Assembly (NCBI RefSeq): GCF_900091565.1
Contig: NZ_FMCV01000008.1
Coordinates: 1 to 64,000 of the forward strand
From: Micromonospora marina
GTDB lineage: Bacteria; Actinomycetota; Actinomycetes; Mycobacteriales; Micromonosporaceae
Reading direction: 5' to 3'
DNA: 64,000 nt
Shown here one piece after another: positions 1 to 11,868 of the stretch (position 1 is its first letter; every line of letters starts with the position of its first letter). The notes below the pieces were generated by a model. It did not search any database and was not told where the DNA came from. It saw nothing but the letters and a program-made list of their open reading frames with translations. Position numbers and translations under genes: made by a program.

Positions 1-236
1 ACATCCTGCTCTGCTGGCTGGCCCTGCTGCTCATCCGCGTCGCCGAGACCGAGACCGGCCGCACCTGGACCGCGATCCGCACCGAGATCGACCGGCTGCA
101 CCTCGGCGTGTTCACCGGCCCCGCCGGCACGTTCACCCAGCGCACCGAGCTGTCCCAACCCCAGAAGGCCCTGCTCACGAAACTGCGGATCACCGAACCG
201 CCCCGCATCTTCGACGCCACACCCGCAACCACCTGA
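1..236 (+). CDS. IS1634-like transposase, C-terminal fragment
   Basis: Only the last 77 codons are in the window; the reading frame runs from base 3 and stops at TGA 234-236. The peptide begins ILLCWLALLLIRVAETETG and continues with GRTWTAIRTEIDRLHL and FTGPAGTFTQRTELS. This hydrophobic helix, followed by a 'DRLHL...FTGPAGT.TQRT' tail, is what I know from the C-terminus of IS1634-family (DDE, IS4-like) transposases of streptomycetes and micromonosporas. The catalytic part lies upstream of the window, so I cannot tell whether the element is intact. No terminal inverted repeat could be matched because the other end is missing. The family call is from recognition of the tail only. Confidence 0.6.
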   Translation, partial: ILLCWLALLLIRVAETETGRTWTAIRTEIDRLHLGVFTGPAGTFTQRTELSQPQKALLTKLRITEPPRIFDATPATT

Positions 237-621
237 CCTGCAACAACACAGCCGCCTAGTGACACACCCCGTCACCGGGCCTACCCCTGTCTGCCCAGCT
301 CACAGCCCAGATCCGCCGCCTATATCGACGCCGAGCTGCGGAACGCAGGCTCGCTCGCCGAAAGCGCTGCCATGTCCCAGTCCCAGTTGCCGCGTGGCTT
401 CAGTCACGGTCGCCGACTCTATCCACATCGGTCGTTGCGGTGGGGGCAGGATTGCAAGCCCTGCGCAGCGCAACCCTGGCTCGGGGTCGCCGAGACTCAG
501 CGACCTTCCGCCCGTCGCCTCATGGTGCTGCAGGCGTACCTGCCGCCTGAGTAACCGAGGACCGCCCGATGGCCGGTACGTTCCCCGCGCGCGCCATCCA
601 GGAAATCGATGCACTTGCATC
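237..621. other. Gene-free stretch between transposase tail and chitinase promoter
   Basis: About 385 bases with no convincing gene. The open frames here are short, lack ribosome-binding sites and show no recognisable protein. The right end of the insertion element should lie in the first part, but I could not place it. The composition is slightly less GC-rich than the flanking genes, which fits degenerated or inserted DNA. Confidence 0.4.
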
Positions 622-651
622 TTGACGAAGTGGTGACGGCGTGAGTAGCGT
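622..651 (+). promoter_or_regulatory. Promoter of the chitinase gene
   Basis: A -35 box TTGACG (622-627) and a -10 box TAGCGT (646-651) are separated by 18 bp, a good match to the actinobacterial housekeeping sigma consensus. The predicted start point, near 658, lies just upstream of the operator-like palindrome at 664-680 and about 40 nt before the ATG. Predicted from sequence only. Confidence 0.6.
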
Positions 652-663
652 CTCAGCAATCAA

Positions 664-680
664 TTTGGAAAGTTTCCTAA
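664..680 (+). promoter_or_regulatory. Operator-like palindrome before the chitinase gene
   Basis: The bases TTTGGAAAGTTTCCTAA form a near-perfect palindrome around G672, with a perfect core GGAAAGTTTCC at 667-677. It sits between the predicted transcription start (about 658) and the ribosome-binding site GGAGG (686-690), where a bound repressor would block early elongation. Secreted polysaccharide hydrolases of actinomycetes are usually repressed until substrate arrives. The site is not the CebR-type TGGGAGCGCTCCCA palindrome, nor an obvious DasR site. The regulator is unknown. Confidence 0.5.
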
Positions 681-698
681 CTATTGGAGGGACGCCGT

Positions 699-2333
<1,635 letters not shown>

Positions 2334-2359
2334 GCCGAGGGCCGACGCACCACCCACCC

Positions 2360-2392
2360 GGCGGGGAGGGGCCGCACCGGCCCCTCCCCGCC
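2360..2392 (+). terminator. Hairpin terminator after the chitinase gene
   Basis: Perfect 15-bp arms (2360-2374 and 2378-2392) around a 3-nt loop, 27 nt after the chitinase stop codon. There is no T-run, which is usual for actinomycete terminators. Confidence 0.75.
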
Positions 2393-2506
2393 CGCGTGCC
2401 GTCCTGGCCGCGCGCGCCGATCCGGGTCAGGATGGGGAGTCACCCGGCCGCTCGGGCCGGGTGTGGCACACTCGCCACTCGACGAGTCCACGCGACGGGA
2501 GGACAG

Positions 2507-3031
2507 ATGGGTCGCAGCCACCGGGGCCGGTTCGCCGGGCTCGCCCTCCTCGCGCTCCTACCGGCGGCCCTGGCCGCCTGCGGCTCGGGCGGCCAGGACG
2601 GCGGAGACACCCCGCCCAGCGGGAAAGCGCCGGCCGAGGAGGCGGCGGCCAAGAGCCGGGAACGCGTGCAGGCGTACCTGGACGCGCTCACCGCCCGCGA
2701 CGCCGCCGCCGGCCGCAGCCAGCTCTGCGCGCCCATGCACGCCGCCTTCGACTCCGCCGCCACCGGTCCGAACGGCGACTTCGCCGACCACTTCACGGTG
2801 CCTCAGGCGACCATCACCGAGGTCCGCTCCGGCCCGAACGGCCAGGAGGTCAGCGCCTCGATCACGGTTGCCGCCGGCTCGCGCAAGGCCGTCCGGCCGC
2901 TGCTGTTCACCGTCACCCGGAGCGGCGCGGACTGGTGCATCTCCGGCGAGGCGCCCGGCGACGGGTCGGTCGATCCGGACGTCAGCCCTTCGGGGCCGCC
3001 GCCCACAGCCTCGGCGGTGCCCTCCCAGTGA
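2507..3031 (+). CDS. Small secreted lipoprotein, function unknown
   Basis: A 174-residue protein starting at ATG 2507, supported by GGGAGGA (2497-2503). The N-terminus is a lipoprotein signal: RSHRGRFAGLALLALLPAAL followed by lipobox LAAC, with Cys near residue 25. The rest is a roughly 100-residue alpha/beta domain (AKSRERVQAYLDALTARDAAAGRSQ, then three or four strands with ADWCISGE near the end) that looks like the NTF2/DUF4878-type fold of actinobacterial lipoproteins. That fold call is an inference. Two Cys (LCAPMH and WCISGE) could pair. The C-terminal 20 residues are Pro/Ser-rich and disordered. It stands alone between the chitinase and the aroG gene and shows no operon partner. Confidence 0.75.
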   Translation: MGRSHRGRFAGLALLALLPAALAACGSGGQDGGDTPPSGKAPAEEAAAKSRERVQAYLDALTARDAAAGRSQLCAPMHAAFDSAATGPNGDFADHFTVPQATITEVRSGPNGQEVSASITVAAGSRKAVRPLLFTVTRSGADWCISGEAPGDGSVDPDVSPSGPPPTASAVPSQ

Positions 3032-5516
<2,485 letters not shown>

Positions 5517-5525
5517 CCATGTCGG

Positions 5526-5588
5526 CGGTGATCAAGGAGTTCGTGTCCGAATCCGCGCCGTGGCGGGACACGAACTCCTTGATCACCG
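5526..5588. repeat. Palindromic intergenic element, GATCAAGGAGTT type (copy 1)
   Basis: Arms at 5526-5548 and 5566-5588 are perfect inverted repeats of 23 bp around a 17-nt loop. The core TGATCAAGGAGTTCGTGTC recurs, slightly changed, at 30386-30450. It lies between the convergent ltaE and nfo genes, so it probably ends transcription from both sides. The recurrence shows it is a dispersed repeat rather than a one-off terminator. Confidence 0.8.
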
Positions 5589-5619
5589 GAGTCATGCGGG
5601 GGGAGGGGAGCGAACCCCG

Positions 5620-6495
5620 TCAGGGGTGGAGGCGCTTCAGGGTGGCGATGTCGGCGGCGTGGCCGATGTGCTTCTCCGTGGGGGTCTCCACCAGCACTGG
5701 CACCCCGGCGGTCGCCGGGTGGCGCATCAGCTCGGCGAACGCCGGCTCGCCGATGGTGCCCTTGCCGATGTTCTCGTGCCGGTCCCGGGTGGAGCCGCAC
5801 AGGTCCTTCGAGTCGTTCGCGTGCACCAGCCGCAACCGGTCCGCGCCCACCGTGGCGACGAGCGTGTCGAGCGTGGCGGTCATGCCGCCCTCGGCGGCCA
5901 GGTCGTGACCGGCAGCCCAGGCGTGACAGGTGTCGAAGCAGACCCCGAGCATCGGGTGCCGGTCGACCGCGTCCAGGTAGGGACCGAGGTGCTCGACCCG
6001 GGACGCCAGTGACCGGCCGCCCCCGGCGCTCGGCTCGACCAGCAGCATCGGCCCACCGGTGGCGGCGATCTCGTCGAGCAGCGGGAGCAGCGCCTCGCGG
6101 ACCTGCCGCAGGGCCGCCTCGGCGTGACCGGCGTCGACCGCGCTGCCGGCGTGGAACACCACGCCCTCGGCGCCGATCGCCCGGCCCCGTCGCAGCGCGT
6201 GCGCCAGCGTCTCCGCCGACCGGGTCACCGTCGCCGGGGTGGGGGAGCCCAGGTTGACCAGCAGCGACGCGTGGATGAACACGGGCAGTCCGCGCTCACC
6301 GCACCCGTCGCGGAACAACGCGTCCTGCGCCGGGTCGCCGGCCGGCAGCGCCCAGCCGCGCGAGTTCGACACGTAGACCTGCACCACCTCGGACTCGGCC
6401 GCGTCCGCGTACGGGAGGGCCGCCCGGCCCAGGCCACCGGAGGTGGGGGTGTGCGACCCCACCCGCCGGCGTCCGTCACCTGCGCTCACAGGCAT
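5620..6495 (-). CDS. nfo: Endonuclease IV (apurinic/apyrimidinic endonuclease)
   Basis: A 291-residue zinc enzyme of the xylose-isomerase-like barrel family that nicks DNA 5' of abasic sites in base excision repair. Visible zinc-ligand segments are VVFHAGSAVDAGHA, MLLVEPSAGGGRS (the metal Glu), GVCFDTCHAWAAGHD, RLVHANDSKD, RDRHENIGKGTIG and PVLVETPTEKH. The N-terminus VGSHTPTSGGLG is the usual nfo opening. ATG 6495 gives a 10-nt overlap with the end of the upstream kinase gene. GTG at codon 3 is a possible alternative. The gene is co-transcribed behind the kinase and ends at the shared palindrome. Confidence 0.93.
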   Translation of the reverse strand: MPVSAGDGRRRVGSHTPTSGGLGRAALPYADAAESEVVQVYVSNSRGWALPAGDPAQDALFRDGCGERGLPVFIHASLLVNLGSPTPATVTRSAETLAHALRRGRAIGAEGVVFHAGSAVDAGHAEAALRQVREALLPLLDEIAATGGPMLLVEPSAGGGRSLASRVEHLGPYLDAVDRHPMLGVCFDTCHAWAAGHDLAAEGGMTATLDTLVATVGADRLRLVHANDSKDLCGSTRDRHENIGKGTIGEPAFAELMRHPATAGVPVLVETPTEKHIGHAADIATLKRLHP

Positions 6496-8471
6496 GTCAC
6501 AGTGACAGTCGTACCCGGCGGCACCGGCGTGTTCTCGGCCGGGTTCTGCAGCCGGACGACGCCGTTCGGCCTGAGCTGGACGTTGACCGGGAAGCCCTGG
6601 CTCTCCAGCATCTGCTTGGCCTGCTGGCAGGGCATGTCGATCACCCGGGGGACGGCCACCTGCGGCGGGCCCTTGCTGATCTCCAGCTTGACCTGGGCGC
6701 CCTTCTCCACACCGGTGCCGTCGGCCGGGCTCTGGCCGAGGATCTCGTCCTTCGGCTTGTCGGAGTCCTTGACGTTCTCCACCGGCTTCAGCCCGAGCTG
6801 CGCGAGGATGGTCCGCGCCTCGGCGAGGCTCTTGCCGACCAGGTCGGGCACCGTCACCGGCGCGCGACCCTTGCTGAGGATCACCGTCACCTTGGCCCCG
6901 GGCTTGACCTCGGTGCCCACCTTCGGATCGGTGGCCAGCACCACGCCCGTGGGCAGCGTGTCGTCGTACCGGGAGGAGCCCTTGGCCACGACCAGGTTGA
7001 CGCCCTCCAGCTCGGCCTGGGCCAGCGCGTAGTCCTTGCCCACCACGTCCGGCACCGGAAGCCGCTCCGGACCGAGCGACAGGGTCAGCGTGATCGTACC
7101 GCCCTTGACGATCCGCGCGGCCGAGCCCGGGGACTGCCCGAGCACGGTGTCCTTGGGGACCTGCTCGTCGTGGCGCCCAGTGGCGTACTTCAGTGTGAAG
7201 CCGCCGCGCTGCGCCTGCGCCTCCGCGTCGGCCTTGGTCAGGCTCACCATCTGCGGCGCGACCGTGTAGCGGCCCACGCCGAACCACCAGCCACCCACCG
7301 CGGCGACCAGGCCGAGCACCACGACCGCCGCGGCGACGGCCAGCCGTCCGCGCGGCGAGCCCATGATCCGGGTACGTAGGGCGGCGAACCCGGTGCCCGG
7401 ATCGTCCTCCTCCACGGCGCGGCGCCGGTGCGGGCGCTGCGCGGCGCCGCTGTCGGGCAGCCGGGCCCACGCGGGGCGCTCGACCGGCTGGAGCGCGGCC
7501 ACCATCTGGGTCGGCTGGCTCAGGATCGCCGTGTCGTCGCTGAGCTGCGGCAGCACGGTGGTGTGCGCGTGCGGGTGGCCCAGCTGCTCGCGGGCGGCCT
7601 GCACCTCGCTCAGCAGCGCCGCGGCGTCGGCCGGGCGGCCGGCCGGATCGCGCCGGGTGGCCCGGGCGACGAGCGCGTCGAGAGCCGGCGGCAGCGCCGG
7701 CACCAGCGTCGACGGGGCCGGTACGTCCCGGTCGACGTGCTGCCATGCGACCTCCACCGGACGGTCGCCGTCGTAGGGCACCCGGCCGGTGAGCATCTCG
7801 AACAGCACGATGCCGGCCGAGTAGACGTCGGTGCGCGGGTCCGCGTGGCCCTGGGTGACCAGTTCCGGCGCCACGTACGCCACGGTCGCCATGAGCTGGT
7901 TGCCGTTCTCGTCCTCGGCGCTGGCCTCGACGGCCCGGGCCAGCCCGAAGTCGGCCACCTTGACCACGCTGTCGACCAGGTTGCGGCTGCCGCCGGTGGG
8001 CACCTCGGCGACGAGCACGTTCTCCGGCTTGACGTCGCGGTGCACCAGGCCCGCCCGGTGCGCGGCGGCGAGCGCGGCGAGCATCTGCTCGGTGATCGCG
8101 AGTGCCTCGTCCGGGTTCAGCCGGCGGCGCTCGGCGAGCACGTCGCGCAGCGTGCGACCGCGGACGTACTCCATCACCAGGTACGGCAGGCCGGTGTGGA
8201 TGCCCTGGTCGTAGACCGCCACCACGTTCGGGTGGGTGAGCCGGGCGATCGTCTTCGCCTCGTCGGTGAAGCGCTCGACGAAGCCGGCCATCCGGGCCCT
8301 GGCCTGCGGCGCCTGGGTCGGGTGAATGATCTTGACCGCCACGGTGCGCTCCAGGCGCTCGTCGGTGGCGGTGTACACGGTCGCCATGCCGCCCCGGGCG
8401 ACGCGCCCGCGAATGCGGTAGCGCCCCTCGATCAGCGAGCCCAGCAACGTGTCGGCGACCTGTGTGTCCAT
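6486..8471 (-). CDS. PASTA-domain Ser/Thr protein kinase (pknL locus)
   Basis: A 661-residue membrane receptor kinase. The cytosolic kinase domain (about 16-280) shows the glycine loop GRVARGGMATVY, ATP-binding K47 in VAVKII, catalytic HRDVKPENVLV, DFGLA, and VAPEL of the activation segment. A Pro/Arg-rich juxtamembrane stretch leads to one membrane helix near 380-400 (LAVAAAVVVLGLVAAVGGWW). Four extracellular PASTA repeats follow (starting near VAPQMVSL, VPDVVGKDY, VPDLVGKSL and VPRVIDMP), which in this family sense peptidoglycan or lipid II. Position beside aroG, an Rv2175c homologue and idsA corresponds to mycobacterial pknL, but M. tuberculosis PknL has no PASTA domains, so this is a PknB-like receptor in the pknL position. 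TAGACT (8480-8485) ends 8 nt before ATG 8471. Confidence 0.93.
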   Translation of the reverse strand: MDTQVADTLLGSLIEGRYRIRGRVARGGMATVYTATDERLERTVAVKIIHPTQAPQARARMAGFVERFTDEAKTIARLTHPNVVAVYDQGIHTGLPYLVMEYVRGRTLRDVLAERRRLNPDEALAITEQMLAALAAAHRAGLVHRDVKPENVLVAEVPTGGSRNLVDSVVKVADFGLARAVEASAEDENGNQLMATVAYVAPELVTQGHADPRTDVYSAGIVLFEMLTGRVPYDGDRPVEVAWQHVDRDVPAPSTLVPALPPALDALVARATRRDPAGRPADAAALLSEVQAAREQLGHPHAHTTVLPQLSDDTAILSQPTQMVAALQPVERPAWARLPDSGAAQRPHRRRAVEEDDPGTGFAALRTRIMGSPRGRLAVAAAVVVLGLVAAVGGWWFGVGRYTVAPQMVSLTKADAEAQAQRGGFTLKYATGRHDEQVPKDTVLGQSPGSAARIVKGGTITLTLSLGPERLPVPDVVGKDYALAQAELEGVNLVVAKGSSRYDDTLPTGVVLATDPKVGTEVKPGAKVTVILSKGRAPVTVPDLVGKSLAEARTILAQLGLKPVENVKDSDKPKDEILGQSPADGTGVEKGAQVKLEISKGPPQVAVPRVIDMPCQQAKQMLESQGFPVNVQLRPNGVVRLQNPAENTPVPPGTTVTVTCL

Positions 8472-8479
8472 CGGCAGGC

Positions 8480-8485
8480 AGTCTA
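8480..8485 (-). promoter_or_regulatory. -10 box of the PASTA kinase gene
   Basis: Read on the minus strand, TAGACT lies 8 nt before the kinase ATG at 8471 with no Shine-Dalgarno sequence between. A leaderless or near-leaderless transcript is likely. The gap to the divergent Rv2175c-type gene is only 131 bp, so both promoters share it. Confidence 0.4.
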
Positions 8486-8602
8486 TGTGTCGGAAGGGTG
8501 AACGTAGAACAGGATGCTACCGCCGGGTTCGGACACGGGCGGACCGGCGCGCTGCGGGGGTGCCGTGCACCGGTCCCGGCGGGCACGTGGCAGGGTGGTC
8601 GG

Positions 8603-8983
8603 GTGACCGATTCCGTACCCGCCGAGACCGGCCCCGACCTGGCCGGACCGGCCGACCCGGCCGGCTGGCTGACGCTGCCCGACGTGGCCGAGCGCCTGGA
8701 CCTGTCGATCAGCAAGGTGCACCAGATGATCCGCGACCGTGAGCTGCTCGCGGTGCGCCGCGACGGTGTCCGCCGGATCCCGGCCGACCTGGTGGCCAAC
8801 CGCACCGTGCTCAAGCACCTGCCCGGCGTGCTCAACCTGCTCGCCGACGCCGGGTACGACGACGAGGAGGCGCTGCGCTGGCTCTACCGGGAGGACCCAT
8901 CTCTTCCCGGCACCCCCGCCGTAGCCCTCGGCGGCGACCTGGCCCGAGAGGTCAAACGCCGAGCCCAGGCCGTGGCCTTCTAG
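8603..8983 (+). CDS. Rv2175c-family winged-helix DNA-binding protein
   Basis: A 126-residue protein. Residues about 18-75 (GWLTLPDVAERLDLSISKVHQMIRD, then LLAVRRDGVRRIPADLV) form the helix-turn-helix/wing of the Rv2175c family. The C-terminal part (LKHLPGVLNLLADAGYDDEEALRWLY) is the conserved partner domain. In mycobacteria Rv2175c is phosphorylated by the neighbouring kinase PknL, mainly on Thr9 of its flexible N-terminus, which reduces DNA binding. With GTG 8603 as start, this protein has VTDSVPAET, so residue 9 is also Thr. The start is chosen at the last GTG before the conserved domain, with an AGGGTGG-like site at 8592-8598. In-frame upstream codons do not look coding. The gene faces away from the kinase gene and ends at a palindrome shared with idsA. 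Confidence 0.85.
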   Translation: MTDSVPAETGPDLAGPADPAGWLTLPDVAERLDLSISKVHQMIRDRELLAVRRDGVRRIPADLVANRTVLKHLPGVLNLLADAGYDDEEALRWLYREDPSLPGTPAVALGGDLAREVKRRAQAVAF

Positions 8984-9003
8984 CCCTTTCTGCCCCCGTT
9001 CTC

Positions 9004-9064
9004 GTCGATCATGAAGTTGGCGGCGAAGTCGATCTCCGAAAGTGCCGCCAACCTCATGATCGAC
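9004..9064. repeat. Palindromic intergenic element, TCGATCATGAAGTTGGCGGC type
   Basis: Arms 9004-9024 and 9044-9064 match at 20 of 21 positions around a 19-nt loop. It fills the gap between the convergent Rv2175c-type gene and idsA and would terminate both. The long AT-containing arm and the GATC core resemble the GATCAAGGAGTT elements elsewhere in the window, but the sequence is a different type and has no second copy here. Confidence 0.7.
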
Positions 9065-9080
9065 TCCCCTGTGGCAAGGG

Positions 9081-10163
9081 TCAGGCGGGACGGCGGGTGG
9101 CGGCGATGGCCAGGTCGACCAGGGCCTGGCGGGCCTCGGTGTCCAGGTCGACAGCGGTGAGCGCGGCCAGAGCGCTCTCGGTGAGCGCGGTGATGTGCCG
9201 CTCGGCCCGCTCCAGCGCGCCGCTCGTGCTGATCAGCTCACGCAGCCGATCCACCCCGGCCGCGTCCAGGTCCGGTACGCCGAGCCCGGCCAGCAGCGCC
9301 TCCCGGCCGGCCGGGTCGAGCGTCTCCAGAGCGGCCGCCACGAGGTATGTACGCTTGCCCTCGCGCAGGTCGTCGCCGGCCGGTTTGCCGGTGCGCTCCG
9401 GGTCGCCGAACACCCCCAGCACGTCGTCGCGGAGCTGGAACGCCTCACCCAGCGGCAGCCCGTACGCCGAGTACGCGGCATGCACCTCGGGCGGCGCGCC
9501 GGCCAGCGCGGCGCCCAGCAGCAGCGGGCGCTCGACCGTGTACTTCGCCGACTTGTACCGGGCCACCTTCGCGGCCCGGTCCAGCGAGGTGTCCCCGGTG
9601 GCCTGGGTCAGCACGTCCAGGTACTGCCCGACGGTCACCTCGGTGCGCATCTCGTCGAAGACCGGCCGGGCCCGGGCCACCGTGGCCGGCGGCAGGCCGG
9701 AGGAGTGCAGCAGCTCGTCGGACCAGACCAGGCACAGGTCGCCCAGCAAGATCGCCGCCGCGTCGCCGAAGGCGTCCGCGTCGCCGCCCCAGCCGGCCGT
9801 ACGGTGCCGGGCGGCGAACCGCCTGTGCATCGCCGGCTCGCCGCGCCGGGTGTCCGACCGGTCCATCAGGTCGTCGTGGATCAGCGCACTGGCCTGCACG
9901 AACTCCAGTGCGGCCAGGGTGGCGACGACCTGGTCGGAGTCGATCCCGCCGGCGCCCCGGTAACCCCAGTAGCCGAACGCCGGGCGTAGCCGCTTGCCGC
10001 CGCCCAGCACGAACGCCTCGACCGCCTCCGCGACGGGCAGCAGGCCGTCGTCGACGGCGGTCAGCCAGCCGCGCTGGCCGGCGAGGAACTCGGTGAGCGC
10101 CTTGTCGATCCGCTGGCGCAGGCCGGCACGGTCGACGGGGGATACGGGAGCAGCGTGGGTCAC
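9081..10163 (-). CDS. idsA: Polyprenyl (geranylgeranyl-type) diphosphate synthase
   Basis: A 360-residue trans-isoprenyl diphosphate synthase that adds isopentenyl diphosphate to allylic diphosphates. It has GGGKRLRPAFGYW, the first Asp-rich motif HDDLMDRSDTRRG, and the second motif QLRDDVLGVFGD followed by GKPAGDDLREGKRTY. Product length is probably C20 but cannot be read from sequence. In M. tuberculosis the homologue idsA2 occupies the same locus. Here it could also supply precursor for the carotenoid genes 4 kb away. The GTG at 10163 follows TAGCGT (minus strand) by 6 nt, so the mRNA is probably leaderless. It shares its 3' palindrome with the convergent Rv2175c-type gene. Confidence 0.92.
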   Translation of the reverse strand: MTHAAPVSPVDRAGLRQRIDKALTEFLAGQRGWLTAVDDGLLPVAEAVEAFVLGGGKRLRPAFGYWGYRGAGGIDSDQVVATLAALEFVQASALIHDDLMDRSDTRRGEPAMHRRFAARHRTAGWGGDADAFGDAAAILLGDLCLVWSDELLHSSGLPPATVARARPVFDEMRTEVTVGQYLDVLTQATGDTSLDRAAKVARYKSAKYTVERPLLLGAALAGAPPEVHAAYSAYGLPLGEAFQLRDDVLGVFGDPERTGKPAGDDLREGKRTYLVAAALETLDPAGREALLAGLGVPDLDAAGVDRLRELISTSGALERAERHITALTESALAALTAVDLDTEARQALVDLAIAATRRPA

Positions 10164-10169
10164 GCCACG

Positions 10170-10175
10170 ACGCTA
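10170..10175 (-). promoter_or_regulatory. -10 box of idsA, leaderless start
   Basis: On the minus strand TAGCGT is followed by 6 nt and then the GTG at 10163. Confidence 0.45.
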
Positions 10176-10180
10176 GCGGT

Positions 10181-11641
10181 TCACACCCGTTCCCGCCGTG
10201 CCCGGCGTCCCGGCGTGCCTCGTGGCTCACCCGCGCGGACGGTCGCGCCGGTGGCGGGGCGCGCGCCGGACGGCAGGTACGGGCGGGCCGCGGTGAGCGC
10301 TCGCGCGTACCCCTGGGTCGCCGGACCGGGCGGCGCGTGCGCCAGGCCGCGGCGGAACGCGGTGAGCTGGCCGACGGCCCGGGGGGAACCGGACCGGACC
10401 GCGTCGAGCAGCGCCTCCCCGGCCACCGCGCACGCCTCGGGCACCGCGCCCAGGCCCAGGTGGGCGCGGGCCAGCCAGCCGCCGTACACGGCCGACCGGC
10501 GCGGGCGGCCCCGCGCGCCCACCACCGGCGTCAGCAGCGGCACGGCGGCGGCCGGACGGCCTAGCGCCACGAGCGTGCGCCCGGTCATCGCCGCCAGTTC
10601 GGCCGTGTCGAGCCAGTAGAGCCAGGGCGGCTCCCGGCCGGGCTCCGGCGTGCCGGCCCGATCGGCACCGGCCAGCGCCTGCCCGGCGGCACGGGGACGC
10701 CCGGCGAGCGCGGCGGCGAGCGCCACCCGGTGCAGCAGCAGCGCGCGCAGACCGGGCGAGGCGGTGGCGCGGCCGCCCGCGTACCCGATCCGGGCCAGGA
10801 CCAGCGCGCCGGCCGGGTCGCCGGCGCCGGCCAGCAGGTGACTGGCCGACGCGAGCACGTACCCGGCCAACGGCGGCTGCCCGGCGGCCACCGCCGCGCG
10901 CAGCGCCAGCCGGTACGCGTCCAGGCTCCCGCCGAGGTCGCCCGTGTCGGCGGCCAGCCACCCGGCGAGCTGCGCCGACTCGGCGAGCGCGGGCAGCATC
11001 GCGCGCCGGCCGGCGGGCCCGGCGCGCCGGTAGCCGCGGACCGCCCGCCGCAGCCCGCGGGCGCCGTGCCCGGCGAGGTCGCCACCGCCGAGCAGGTCGT
11101 CCCAGCGCCGCAGCGTGGCGAGCGTCACCCCGTCCACCGGGCGGTCACGACCGGCACCGGCGGGATCGTCCGGGCCGCGCGGGACGTCGAGCCACAGCGA
11201 CTCGTCCGCGACGGGCGAGCGCTCGGCGTCCCGCCCCGGCGGGCCGGGCAGCGGCGGTGCGGCGGGAAACGGGCCGACCGGCGTGCGGCCGCCCGGGTCG
11301 GCCACCCAGCGGTACGCGAGCGTGAGCAGCGCCAGCCGGGCCCGGGAGCCGGCCGGGCCGACCGCCGCGGGCACCACGCCCAGCCGGCGACTGCGGGCGG
11401 CGGCCCCGGCCAGCAACTCGCCCGGCACCCCCAGGACCGTCGCCAGCCAGGCGGACCAGAAGTCGCCGGGGAGCCGCAGCTGGCGTTCCCAGCGGGACAC
11501 CTCGTTGCGCGTCAGCGTGGGCACGCCGGAGGCGGCGCACAGCTCGGCGGCCATCCGCTGCTGGCTCCAGCCACGGGCGGCCCGCAACTGCGCCAGCAGC
11601 GGCCCGAGCAGGCACGGGCCCGGTGGCGGGGACGGGATCAT
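10181..11641 (-). CDS. XRE-type regulator with TPR-like C-terminal region
   Basis: A 486-residue probable transcription regulator. Residues about 12-72 form an XRE helix-turn-helix (LGPLLAQLRAARGWSQQRMA, then TLTRNEVSRWERQLRLP). The remaining 400 residues are Ala/Leu/Arg-rich helices of the tetratricopeptide type (LAGYVLASASHLLAGAGDPAGAL, LLLHRVALAAALAGRPRAA, and so on), as in many actinomycete regulators that respond to an unknown ligand or peptide. The start ATG 11641 has GGAGGTTCC upstream. It lies back-to-back with metF and its 3' end is 17 bp from the idsA start, so it may read into idsA. Extreme GC and low complexity make the C-terminal domain assignment weak. Confidence 0.75.
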   Translation of the reverse strand: MIPSPPPGPCLLGPLLAQLRAARGWSQQRMAAELCAASGVPTLTRNEVSRWERQLRLPGDFWSAWLATVLGVPGELLAGAAARSRRLGVVPAAVGPAGSRARLALLTLAYRWVADPGGRTPVGPFPAAPPLPGPPGRDAERSPVADESLWLDVPRGPDDPAGAGRDRPVDGVTLATLRRWDDLLGGGDLAGHGARGLRRAVRGYRRAGPAGRRAMLPALAESAQLAGWLAADTGDLGGSLDAYRLALRAAVAAGQPPLAGYVLASASHLLAGAGDPAGALVLARIGYAGGRATASPGLRALLLHRVALAAALAGRPRAAGQALAGADRAGTPEPGREPPWLYWLDTAELAAMTGRTLVALGRPAAAVPLLTPVVGARGRPRRSAVYGGWLARAHLGLGAVPEACAVAGEALLDAVRSGSPRAVGQLTAFRRGLAHAPPGPATQGYARALTAARPYLPSGARPATGATVRAGEPRGTPGRRARRERV

Positions 11642-11856
11642 CGGAACCTCCGGGGTGACGGCGCGGATGGCGACGCGGACGCCCGGCCAGGTGGTGGCGC
11701 CGGCGCGTCGCCGTCGTGGCGACCCCCGCGCGGGCCCCCGGGACGGCCGTCGGCCGCCCCACCGCGCTGCCGTCTTTCTACCCCCGGGGTACGACGTCGC
11801 GGCGGGGCAGGTGTTCGCGGGCTGGGAAGATTCCCGGTGCGGCGTGCCGTCCCGGT

Positions 11857-11862
11857 TACAGT
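11857..11862 (+). promoter_or_regulatory. -10 box of metF, leaderless start
   Basis: TACAGT ends 6 nt before GTG 11869, with no Shine-Dalgarno sequence. Confidence 0.5.
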
Positions 11863-11868
11863 CGGGCC

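Noticed and set aside
5620..8835. One long minus-strand frame joining nfo and a kinase-overlapping region
   Set aside because: Only the part from 6495 down encodes nfo; upstream the real gene is the kinase in another frame.
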